Assembly (NCBI GenBank): GCA_964589175.1
Contig: CAZPRY010000020.1
Coordinates: 1-64,000, forward strand
Length of the DNA: 64,000 nucleotides
Direction: 5' to 3'
Source of the DNA: CAZPRY01 sp964589175
GTDB taxonomy: Bacteria > Fidelibacterota > UBA2242
How positions within the stretch are numbered: position 1 is the stretch's first letter; each line of letters starts with the position of its first letter. The notes under the pieces are model-generated. The model was given only the letters and a program-made list of their open reading frames with translations. It ran no database searches and was not told where the DNA came from. This document shows positions 15,488 through 22,473 of this stretch, in pieces. Both the position numbers and the translations under genes were made by a program.

Positions 15488-18335
15488 AGAAGCGACATTC
15501 GGCATCTCTAAAGTGATCTGGGATGAACTATCCGATACGGATATGCCGGGAGCGAAAGTCGAGGGCGAACAGGACGAATATTATGAATTGCGGGCTATTG
15601 GTCTAAAAAAGCTCAGCTATACTATGGCAGTCGGGGTATGCGATCCGATACTGGAGAATACCTGGTTACTGGGCGATGGAACTGACACGGACAAGATCAT
15701 CGAGGCTGAAACAGGCGCGGTAAACCTGCCGCAAATGAAGTACAATGCCGCGGCGATGAAATGGCAGTACACCGATGACGGTATAAACTGGTTTGATTTT
15801 GGAGTTTCCGGAGGCGGTGCAGGTAGCGGAAACATGCGGACTGAAACCTATGACATGGATGAAAACGGGATTGTGGACCGGGCTGAGATGTTGGATGACG
15901 GCGCGGGCGGTGCCTTGACTATCGATGACATCATGGCGCATTTCGAGGACAACAATATTCACATCGACTGGACTGATACGGATGAGGATTTCAAGACCAG
16001 CGGCGGGGTTGAAGCGGGTTATATTCATTCCGGTTTGTGGGAAGCCGATCAGAGCATGGAAATAGCGCCGCTCGGTGATATAATTCTCAATCCCGGTGGT
16101 AGAGATATGCTGCCCAAATACAATTATTCGGTCAATATAGGCGCTGTCCATAAGAAAATATTGTCCTTACATGCAGCCGAATTGATAGTTGAAAACCTGG
16201 TGGCCCAGGATACGATGACGCAAATCGAGGGCAAGGTACTGATTGGCAAATCATCTACGAAACTGACTGCCGATTTGGGCAAGGAAGAGACTGAAATCTA
16301 CGTCGAGCATAATAATCTGAGCAGCGGCGATAACATTTACATGCTTTCACGGGGTACGGTCGAATTCATGCAGATTAATTCTGCGTCAGCCGGGAGCGGT
16401 CCTTATGTTTATACCGTAATACGAGATTTGGACGGCACCGGGGCGAATGATTGGTTTGCAGGAGACGCGCTGTTCAATACCGGGCATGATGCCGGTGATG
16501 GCTTCATTGAGATGTATGCTCTGAGCGGTATACTGGGTACAGCCGGGCCGACTATTGTAGGGAATATAAGATTATCGAGCATATATAACGATTGGGTTGA
16601 GGGCTGGGCGATTGGCAACCTGAACGGGTTGTACGGCTATGCGGCGGATACAATGGGTGTTGCATTAGGCAAGTACGCTGCCGATAAATATTCGGTGCTA
16701 ATCGATGAAACGAACGGGATCAGAATGATATACGGGGTATGGGACCCGATTACGGGCTATACAGTGACTTCGCAATGGAAAACGGACGGTGGGTTCATCT
16801 TTGGGGATGTGGCAACGTCGGTATCTCATTTCAAATTCGATCCTTTATTGGGCTGTGAATTCAAGGGCATTTTTATCATGTCCGGAGCGGGCAGTTCAAT
16901 CTACTGGTCGGCTGTTACGGATGATGATGGTCATAAACCGGAAGACGATGCGACTTACGGCGCGAATTGGGCCTCGAATCTGGCAAATATACCAGCGGAT
17001 ATATTCTATAAACTCAGTGATGATATTTTGGACATTACCTGGCAGACAACTTATTTATCTGAGAAAATGGTAGCCTCGCCTTTTATTTCTGGCAATCTGG
17101 GTTACTTCACGGAGGAATTCAGAGTAGGCGCAAGCGGGATTGTCATAGATGGTACGAATAAGAAAATCTATTCGAAGAACTTTTCTTCGGGATTAGTGGG
17201 ATGGTGCATCGATAATGACGATAGTGCCGAATTTAATGATATAATAGCTCGCGGCGATTTCATTATGACCGGAAGCAGCAGTTCGATCAAGTGGTCGTCG
17301 ATCACGGATGACGACGGACACAGGCCGGACTCGGACGCAACATTGGGCGCGGATTGGGCCTCGAACCTGGCGAATATACCAGCCGATATATTCCACAAAC
17401 TCAGCGATGATATTTTGGACATAACCTGGCAGACAACATACTTATCCGGGAAACTGGTTGCGTCGCCATATATCTCCGGGAATCTAGGATACTTCACGCA
17501 AGAATTCAGGGTTGGTGCAAATGGGATCGTCATAGACGGCACAAATAAGAAAATCTATTCGAAAGATTTTCTGACAGGAGTAACAGGATGGTGCATTGAT
17601 AATGATAACAGTGCGGAATTCAATGATATTATAGCCCGTGGAACAATTCATGCGTCTGGTGGAACGTTTACAGGTTATGTCGAAGCAAGCAGCGGGGGAA
17701 TGCGATTCGGGAAGGATGCGGGCGGAGCCGGGAAGCATGGCATTTACATCGATTCGAATGATTTTTGGTATGGCGATGGGAAAATCAGTATTGCGAACGG
17801 CGGGCTGATTTATGACGGGGCTACATTTACTTTTGCGGGCAATATAACATCGACAGCGAATATAAGCGGAGGTAGTTTTTCCGTTGGCTATTCTGCTGAG
17901 ATGGGAAGCCGTTTTGTCTTACAGCAGGTTTTGGGTGAAGGAGAATTTATCCTCCAATCACAACCTCACGGCTTTCCATCAAAATCTATAACAATGGATG
18001 CGTATAGAGATGCGAGCGATAATTTATATTTGCGGTTTGGGGGTGGTGTCGATGTAAATGGGACTATGATTTTTAGTAATGATAAAGACGTTAATCTTTA
18101 CAGACAAGCCGCGAATCGCTTAGCGACCGATAGAGCGTTTAGCGCTTTTTCGTTCAATTTAGGGGCGAACGTTATTATCGATGATGCCGGTAATATCCAA
18201 TGTCTATCCACTTTCAAATCGTCGGACGGTTCTTCTGGATCGACTGTAACAAAGTCCTGGAGTGATCCGGTTGCGGGTTTATTGCATACCCAATCGTTCA
18301 AGAATGGTTTATTGGTTGATTGGACAGCTGTTTAA
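15468..18335 (+). CDS. Phage tail-fibre / tail-tip-like protein with internal duplication
   Basis: 955 residues; ATG at 15468 is preferred (GAGGAG seven bases upstream). N-terminal region unassigned. The central part carries two near-identical 129-residue units (about 470-598 and 599-727), each with DDDGH(K/R)P..DAT, ASNLANIPADIF, GIVIDGTNKKIYSK and GWCIDND(D/N)SAEFNDIIARG. These phrases are like those of J-type tail-tip and central fibre proteins of siphophages. The C-terminus (about 735-955) has glycine/beta-rich fibre character. Presumably a receptor-binding or fibre protein. It is the only virion-type gene seen on the element. Confidence 0.7.
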   Translation: MAVPGDKEATFGISKVIWDELSDTDMPGAKVEGEQDEYYELRAIGLKKLSYTMAVGVCDPILENTWLLGDGTDTDKIIEAETGAVNLPQMKYNAAAMKWQYTDDGINWFDFGVSGGGAGSGNMRTETYDMDENGIVDRAEMLDDGAGGALTIDDIMAHFEDNNIHIDWTDTDEDFKTSGGVEAGYIHSGLWEADQSMEIAPLGDIILNPGGRDMLPKYNYSVNIGAVHKKILSLHAAELIVENLVAQDTMTQIEGKVLIGKSSTKLTADLGKEETEIYVEHNNLSSGDNIYMLSRGTVEFMQINSASAGSGPYVYTVIRDLDGTGANDWFAGDALFNTGHDAGDGFIEMYALSGILGTAGPTIVGNIRLSSIYNDWVEGWAIGNLNGLYGYAADTMGVALGKYAADKYSVLIDETNGIRMIYGVWDPITGYTVTSQWKTDGGFIFGDVATSVSHFKFDPLLGCEFKGIFIMSGAGSSIYWSAVTDDDGHKPEDDATYGANWASNLANIPADIFYKLSDDILDITWQTTYLSEKMVASPFISGNLGYFTEEFRVGASGIVIDGTNKKIYSKNFSSGLVGWCIDNDDSAEFNDIIARGDFIMTGSSSSIKWSSITDDDGHRPDSDATLGADWASNLANIPADIFHKLSDDILDITWQTTYLSGKLVASPYISGNLGYFTQEFRVGANGIVIDGTNKKIYSKDFLTGVTGWCIDNDNSAEFNDIIARGTIHASGGTFTGYVEASSGGMRFGKDAGGAGKHGIYIDSNDFWYGDGKISIANGGLIYDGATFTFAGNITSTANISGGSFSVGYSAEMGSRFVLQQVLGEGEFILQSQPHGFPSKSITMDAYRDASDNLYLRFGGGVDVNGTMIFSNDKDVNLYRQAANRLATDRAFSAFSFNLGANVIIDDAGNIQCLSTFKSSDGSSGSTVTKSWSDPVAGLLHTQSFKNGLLVDWTAV
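16876..17649. repeat. Tandem 387-bp duplication inside the tail-fibre-like gene
   Basis: Two in-frame units of 387 bp (129 codons), approximately 16876-17262 and 17263-17649. The landmark GATATTTTGGACAT occurs at 17022 and 17409. Substitutions between the copies are mostly synonymous or conservative, so the duplication is maintained by selection or gene conversion. Confidence 0.8.
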
Positions 18336-18350
18336 TTGAAAGGATGGAAA

Positions 18351-18617
18351 ATGGAAGAGAAATTTATTTTAAGACAGGATGAAATTAACGATGCATTGAC
18401 CTCGCTGAACAAGCGAGAAATGGAATCGGCGGAAAGCGCTCGGTTCTTTTGTAGGGCGCAAGAGCTATTCCAAAAATTGATTAGCGTTAATAACCGGTTG
18501 TTGACTGAGATCAAGGATTTGAAGGAAGGGAATGGAAAGTTACAGGCCGAAATCGACGTGCTGAAGAAGAAATACGAGCCGGAGCCGAAAAATTCTTCCA
18601 CAAAGACTGAAAAATGA
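18351..18617 (+). CDS. Short coiled-coil protein
   Basis: 88 residues; AAAGGA six bases before ATG. The middle and end (LISVNNRLLTEIKDLKEGNG, LQAEIDVLKKKYE) show heptad-like leucine spacing, so a coiled coil. Lies directly behind the fibre-like gene, where phages often place fibre-assembly chaperones or small structural proteins; that role is inference. A 22-codon frame overlaps its stop (ATGA at 18614) and runs into the next gene's start, possibly for coupling. Confidence 0.55.
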   Translation: MEEKFILRQDEINDALTSLNKREMESAESARFFCRAQELFQKLISVNNRLLTEIKDLKEGNGKLQAEIDVLKKKYEPEPKNSSTKTEK

Positions 18618-18671
18618 ATCCTGCCTTGCCGATCGAAGCACAGGGCTGGGGTGACTTAAGGAGGAAAAAAC

Positions 18672-18956
18672 GTGCTAGATGATACCCAAATCATTTTTAA
18701 AAAACTGGAAGAGATTCAGTCCAAACTTGCTTCCGTGAAGCAGACCTGGTTTGACGTTTCTGGTTTGTCACGGTATTTGGGGATTTCGCAATCCACGATC
18801 CGGCGTTTAATATCCTCTGATTCTATCCCCTTCCGTCGTGTTGGAGGAGAGTGCGGTAAAATATTATTCTTTCGTTCTCAAATCGATCTATGGGTTTTGA
18901 CTGGTGAGAAAAATCCAGGAAAACGGGACAGGCTTCGATTTCAGGATTTGCTATGA
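18672..18956 (+). CDS. HTH_17 excisionase-family DNA-binding protein
   Basis: 94 residues from GTG at 18672, which follows AAGGAGG at ideal spacing. After a helical N-terminus, WFDVSGLSRYLGISQSTIRR begins an AlpA/excisionase-type winged helix that ends FRSQIDLWVL. Overlaps the methyltransferase start (ATGA at 18953), so the two are expressed together. Might regulate the methyltransferase or act as directionality factor; the better-placed excisionase is at 20834. Confidence 0.7.
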   Translation: MLDDTQIIFKKLEEIQSKLASVKQTWFDVSGLSRYLGISQSTIRRLISSDSIPFRRVGGECGKILFFRSQIDLWVLTGEKNPGKRDRLRFQDLL

Positions 18957-19765
18957 CGACTAATCTGCTGGCAATGAATCATATCAACCTTGGCGACTTT
19001 TTCCAACTGTATAAACAGCTCAAACCGGCCAGTGTAAATTTGGCTTTAAGTGATCTTCCTTTTGGTCTTTTCGACGATGGAAGGTTGAATGGGGTTCCAG
19101 ATTCAAAAATTGATCTTTCCCGACTGGAGGAGGCCATGGATTATCTGCTGACTCCAACCGGCCAGGCAGTTCTGTTCTGTGATTTCGATTTGTTGACGCG
19201 GATTAAATTTCAATGGGGTGAGAGAATAAAATATAAACATCATCATGTTTTGATAAAATCGGCGGCTATGCCAGGGAGCAAGTTTTATCCGCTGAATGAT
19301 GTCGAGTATTTGGCAGTCTGTCATCGAACAGGATCGAAAATTTCTGATCTTGTCTTCAATTCATATAACGGCGATAAACGAGAGGCTTACCGAAAAAAGA
19401 ACTATGATTTGGACGAGTGTAAGCTTAGGAGGCAGTATAAACCCAAATTCAACCATAATGAATCCGGTTGCCGATATATCAGGACAACTATTCCGATGCG
19501 CTCCAAATGCAATTTGCCGGAAGCCGAGCGGGCGGGCGTTGATCACCCATTTCAGAAAAGTATTCAATTGCTTCGGAAGTTGATCCGTATCTTCTCGAAT
19601 CCCGGAGAATTCATTTGCGATGGTTTTGCCGGAAGCGGCTCGACATTGATTGCAGCCGACATGGAAGGGCGCAAATCGGTTGGATTTGAGATTGATGATC
19701 AATACTATTTTGAGGCCCTTGGGCGTTTGGAGCGGTTTAAGTGCGCGATAACTCTGCCTTTTTGA
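18953..19765 (+). CDS. DNA N4/N6 methyltransferase, beta-class order
   Basis: 270 residues. Catalytic motif IV appears first as SDLPFG (residues 33-38, a DPPY-type variant common in phage enzymes), while the S-adenosylmethionine motif DGFAGSGST lies at 223-231, i.e. the beta-class (IV before I) order. DQYYFEALGRL follows as the usual C-terminal anchor. No cognate restriction gene is adjacent, so it is probably an orphan methylase protecting element DNA or regulating it. The end of the gene recurs as a 21-bp copy at 20562. Confidence 0.85.
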   Translation: MTTNLLAMNHINLGDFFQLYKQLKPASVNLALSDLPFGLFDDGRLNGVPDSKIDLSRLEEAMDYLLTPTGQAVLFCDFDLLTRIKFQWGERIKYKHHHVLIKSAAMPGSKFYPLNDVEYLAVCHRTGSKISDLVFNSYNGDKREAYRKKNYDLDECKLRRQYKPKFNHNESGCRYIRTTIPMRSKCNLPEAERAGVDHPFQKSIQLLRKLIRIFSNPGEFICDGFAGSGSTLIAADMEGRKSVGFEIDDQYYFEALGRLERFKCAITLPF

Positions 19766-20023
19766 TTAATGATGATTTTTGTTAGACATGTGAATATGGG
19801 TAGAATAACTATTTCTAACTTTTAGTGGAATGTCAATAGTAGATCGTTTTTTCACTTGTATTGATTATTTATAAAAATGCACCGCCGAACAAATTAGATT
19901 AAGTTTGGGTCTATTTGGTGTTTTTTCTCAGGATAATAATATTTTCTTCTCTAATATCACAGAGCCAGGAATTGAATATGTATTTCAACAGATATGGGCG
20001 GAGTACAACTAATTATTTTTGAC

Positions 20024-20052
20024 TTGACAAATATTCTCGCAATAGTTATATT
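20024..20052 (+). promoter_or_regulatory. Sigma-70-type promoter of the RHH gene
   Basis: TTGACA at 20024-20029 and TATATT at 20047-20052 with exactly 17 bases between, 35 bases before the start codon at 20087. The -35 matches the consensus perfectly. It is the clearest vegetative promoter in the element. Confidence 0.75.
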
Positions 20053-20086
20053 AACTATGTTATTTAACACAAAAAGGAGATTGAAA

Positions 20087-20548
20087 ATGCCGACTATCAC
20101 AATAAGCGTGAGCGAATCATTGAAGAATGAACTCGAAAAGTTTAAGGACAGAATGAACGTATCGGGAATTTGTCAGGAAGCACTTTTGCAGAGAATAAGT
20201 TGCTATAGAGCAGTACCAGAGGATAAGAAACAGTTTGAAGAAATGATCATCAAACTTAGGGAGGGAAAAATGAAATATGAAAATGAGTGGGAAAAAATTG
20301 GTTTTGAAGAGGGTGTATCAGATTTCTCGAACTCAGATTACGAAGGTATAAAAGATATATTAGCAGCATACAACGATTATAATGGTGAGATTAACACAGA
20401 TGAGATTGATAACGAGATTATTGGTAGTTTACATGATAATTTCTTTGAAACTTACGATAAAACCAGCGAAGAAGCTTTCGAGTATTACCTAACTGGTTAT
20501 GTAAAAGGTTATGCCGAAATGCATGGTAAAATTGTTAATGATTTATAA
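20087..20548 (+). CDS. Ribbon-helix-helix-type regulator, moron-like
   Basis: 153 residues. The ATG follows AAAGGAG. ITISVSESLKNELEKFKDRM and SGICQEALLQRI look like an N-terminal ribbon-helix-helix DNA-binding unit; the remainder is very acidic (DYEGIKDILAAYNDYNGEIN) and might bind a partner. It has its own promoter and is flanked by a 21-bp direct repeat, and AT content is higher than neighbours. May be a stand-alone repressor, an antitoxin without an obvious toxin, or an anti-defence protein. Confidence 0.6.
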   Translation: MPTITISVSESLKNELEKFKDRMNVSGICQEALLQRISCYRAVPEDKKQFEEMIIKLREGKMKYENEWEKIGFEEGVSDFSNSDYEGIKDILAAYNDYNGEINTDEIDNEIIGSLHDNFFETYDKTSEEAFEYYLTGYVKGYAEMHGKIVNDL

Positions 20549-20752
20549 AGTTCGTATGTACTAACTCTGCCTTTTTGATTAAAACCACATGGGGGTATGT
20601 TGAAAAATGCACATATCAAGCGATCTGGCGGCTGTGACAAGCAAAACGATGCTTTCCATGTAGAGGGGGACCTAAGATAATGGAATCGTTGCCCAAAGGG
20701 CCTCTAATTGAATATTGTAAAACATCGACTTCCGTATACTATATTCGGACTT

Positions 20753-20768
20753 ATACCGAATCCGGTAT
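20753..20768. promoter_or_regulatory. Palindromic operator upstream of excisionase
   Basis: ATACCG-AATC-CGGTAT, perfect 6-bp arms around 4 bases. An overlapping second dyad, TTCGG / CCGAA, lies immediately left. Two TTCAACAT direct repeats follow before the excisionase start at 20834. The region 20583-20833 has no other gene. Confidence 0.5.
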
Positions 20769-20833
20769 ATTATTTTGCTTGTGCTTTCAACATGGTTCAA
20801 GTATATTCAACATATTAGGACAGGACGTTAATT

Positions 20834-21001
20834 ATGGATAATAGGTATACCACAATCAAAGAAGCATCTGAATTACTTAAGGTATCCACTCGCACAATTT
20901 ATAATCTGATTTACAAGGGTTTGCTTAAGAAGCACAAGATCAAAGGCACCAAGAGAACATTGATTGACAAATTCGAATTGGGTAGTCTTGTAAAATCATA
21001 G
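20834..21001 (+). CDS. xis: Excisionase (HTH_17), recombination directionality factor candidate
   Basis: 55 residues. YTTIKEASELLKVSTRTIYN followed by LIYKGLLKKHKIKGTKRTLI is a complete, minimal AlpA/excisionase winged helix. It ends seven bases before the integrase start, the classic xis-int layout. Typical excisionases bind arm sites and bias the integrase to excision. The gene symbol is by layout, not by sequence identity to a characterised Xis. Confidence 0.8.
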   Translation: MDNRYTTIKEASELLKVSTRTIYNLIYKGLLKKHKIKGTKRTLIDKFELGSLVKS

Positions 21002-21008
21002 GTGCAGC

Positions 21009-22070
21009 GTGGCGACATTACTTCGGTTACGAAATATCTATCATGCCCGTATACGTTGGACCGTCAACGGAAAACAGAAAAACAAATTGATCAGTTTGCG
21101 TACCAAGCAAAAGGCAAAGGCAAACCGGTTGTTCTCGCAAATTCAGGAAAGAGAAGGATTATTTCGGCAGGGAGTAATCGGGATTGACAGAGTTTGTTTT
21201 GAAGATATTCCGGCGATTGATCATCTGATTGATGAATTCATGACTTTTCTTGAAGTAAATCAAAAATCAAGCAAGACCATCGAGCTTTATAAGTTTGCTT
21301 TAAATGCTTTCAAAGAGATATTTAATGGACGTGATATTTCGACTATTAGTCGGAACGATTACAATTTCTTTATGCAAAAAATGCAAGCAAAGTATCCCAA
21401 CCGCGTCACTCTGAATATTCGATTGCGAAGTATTCTGGCATTTTTACGTTGGGCGGTTGAATTCGGAAAAATTGAACGTCTTCTCTTTCCCATTAAACAG
21501 GTGCGGGTTGATTCAAAACTCCCACGATATTTTAGCAACATGGAGATAGAGAGGATATTCAGGGCGATTCGGGATAATGATATTCTTCTGGCGAGGGTGA
21601 AACTTCACCTGGCTACCGGAATGCGTCTCCGTGAGTTAAAGACATCTAATTTGGAGGGCGGATTCATTCACGTCTATAAGAGCAAATCCGGAAAAGAGCG
21701 GCAAATTCCGATTACATCTGAGACGGCTTTTTATTTTGATTTTTCAAAGAATCAATCCGTATCGGATGCTCACGTGTCAAGGATGTTTACCGATGTTTTA
21801 AAGGATTTAGGATTATATGAATTGCCTGGCGGTGGGAAAAGGTCTTTCCATTGTCTACGACATACTTTTGCGTGTAGAAAGTATTTTGAGACGAAAGATA
21901 TCTATTATGTCTGTAAATTGCTCGGTCATCATTCGGTCACAGTGACAGAGATTTATGCGCGATTCAGCATTGACAAACTTAATCAGGATTTTGGTTCCTC
22001 AAACATTTCCCAATCGAATTCAAATGGTTTTAAGTCCGAAAAAGAGGTTCATTCAAGTGTTGTTTGTTGA
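21009..22070 (+). CDS. int: Tyrosine-recombinase integrase
   Basis: 353 residues from GTG at 21009 with AGGTG just upstream. The N-terminus (1-60) is an arm-binding-like domain, then a SAM-like core-binding domain (about 68-160) and the catalytic domain. Catalytic residues are all present: Arg206 in TGMRLREL, Lys226 in SKSGKERQ, His281 and Arg284 in HCLRHTF, His307 in LLGHHSVT and the nucleophile Tyr316 in EIYARF. The gene points at attR 137 bases away, so it should integrate the element into the tRNA-Asp 3' half. Confidence 0.95.
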   Translation: MATLLRLRNIYHARIRWTVNGKQKNKLISLRTKQKAKANRLFSQIQEREGLFRQGVIGIDRVCFEDIPAIDHLIDEFMTFLEVNQKSSKTIELYKFALNAFKEIFNGRDISTISRNDYNFFMQKMQAKYPNRVTLNIRLRSILAFLRWAVEFGKIERLLFPIKQVRVDSKLPRYFSNMEIERIFRAIRDNDILLARVKLHLATGMRLRELKTSNLEGGFIHVYKSKSGKERQIPITSETAFYFDFSKNQSVSDAHVSRMFTDVLKDLGLYELPGGGKRSFHCLRHTFACRKYFETKDIYYVCKLLGHHSVTVTEIYARFSIDKLNQDFGSSNISQSNSNGFKSEKEVHSSVVC

Positions 22071-22075
22071 CCATG

Positions 22076-22096
22076 GGGTATACCGGTGGGGTATAC
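22076..22096 (+). promoter_or_regulatory. Right paired GGGTATAC boxes (putative integrase arm sites)
   Basis: GGGTATAC at 22076-22083 and 22089-22096, 13 bp apart, six bases after the integrase stop and 112 bases inside attR. Same boxes, phase and orientation as at 2953-2973. The 21-mers share 16 positions fixed by the two boxes. Confidence 0.7.
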
Positions 22097-22207
22097 ATCC
22101 AAAATAAATGAAAATTGCCCTCGACGGGGGTGACTAAAATTGACAACCCTCTTTTTAATCGATTTTACGCTTATTGTAATGGCGAAAATGTGTTTTATCG
22201 ACGGGGA

Positions 22208-22258
22208 GAAACGAAGCGGGGCCGACGGGACTCGAACCCGCAACTTCTGGCGTGACAG
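22208..22258. repeat. attR: 51-bp core completing tRNA-Asp
   Basis: Identical to attL (2860-2910). It supplies the tRNA's anticodon loop to 3' end, so the tRNA stays functional after insertion. Confidence 0.92.
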
Positions 22259-22290
22259 GCCAGTGCTCTAACCAATTGAACTACGGCTCC
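22217..22290 (-). tRNA. tRNA-Asp (anticodon GTC), integration target
   Basis: 74-nt cloverleaf on the minus strand: acceptor GGAGCCG / CGGCCCC, D-arm GTTC...GAGC, anticodon arm CTGGC-CTGTCAC-GCCAG, T-arm GCGGG-TTCGAGT-CCCGT, discriminator G, no encoded CCA. Position 3:70 is an A-C mismatch. The 3' 42 nt are repeated at attL. Confidence 0.93.
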
Positions 22291-22473
22291 GTTTTCAAGT
22301 GCCTTGTTTAAGGCAGTGCCAATTTTAAGATTTTTACGGACATAGCGCAAGGAAAAAATACATTATCTGTCGTCAAATAAACAGTTGCAGGGCTGTATTT
22401 TTTTCGTGGAATCTTAATAATTTCTATTATAGAATAAAGCAGAGATCAACATCAAAAAAAGCCGGGAGACATC

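Larger units (their letters stand above)
19747..20582. repeat. 21-bp direct repeat boxing an inserted small gene
   Basis: TAACTCTGCCTTTTTGATTAA occurs at 19747-19767, where it is the 3' end and stop of the methyltransferase gene, and again at 20562-20582. Between them lie about 794 AT-rich bases with one gene and its own promoter. This is the footprint expected of a moron-like insertion with duplication of its target. Confidence 0.7.
2860..22258. mobile_element. 19.35-kb integrative element in tRNA-Asp (satellite- or prophage-like)
   Basis: Boundaries: a perfect 51-bp direct repeat at 2860-2910 and 22208-22258. The right copy completes a full tRNA-Asp gene, the left is an orphan 42-nt tRNA 3' half plus 9 bp. 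Just inside each end is a pair of GGGTATAC boxes 13 bp apart. The last two genes are an excisionase-like HTH protein and a tyrosine integrase with all catalytic residues. Every gene reads rightwards and the segment is more AT-rich than its flanks. Content: envelope/lipoprotein cargo, toxin-antitoxin pair, Mrr-type nuclease, replication proteins, tail-fibre-like protein, DNA methyltransferase. No head, portal, terminase, conjugation or relaxase gene is visible. Confidence 0.9.

Noticed and set aside
2860..22258. Complete prophage
   Set aside because: No terminase, portal, capsid, tape-measure or lysis gene could be recognised; only one fibre-like gene.
2860..22258. Integrative conjugative element
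   Set aside because: No relaxase, coupling protein or type IV secretion gene visible.
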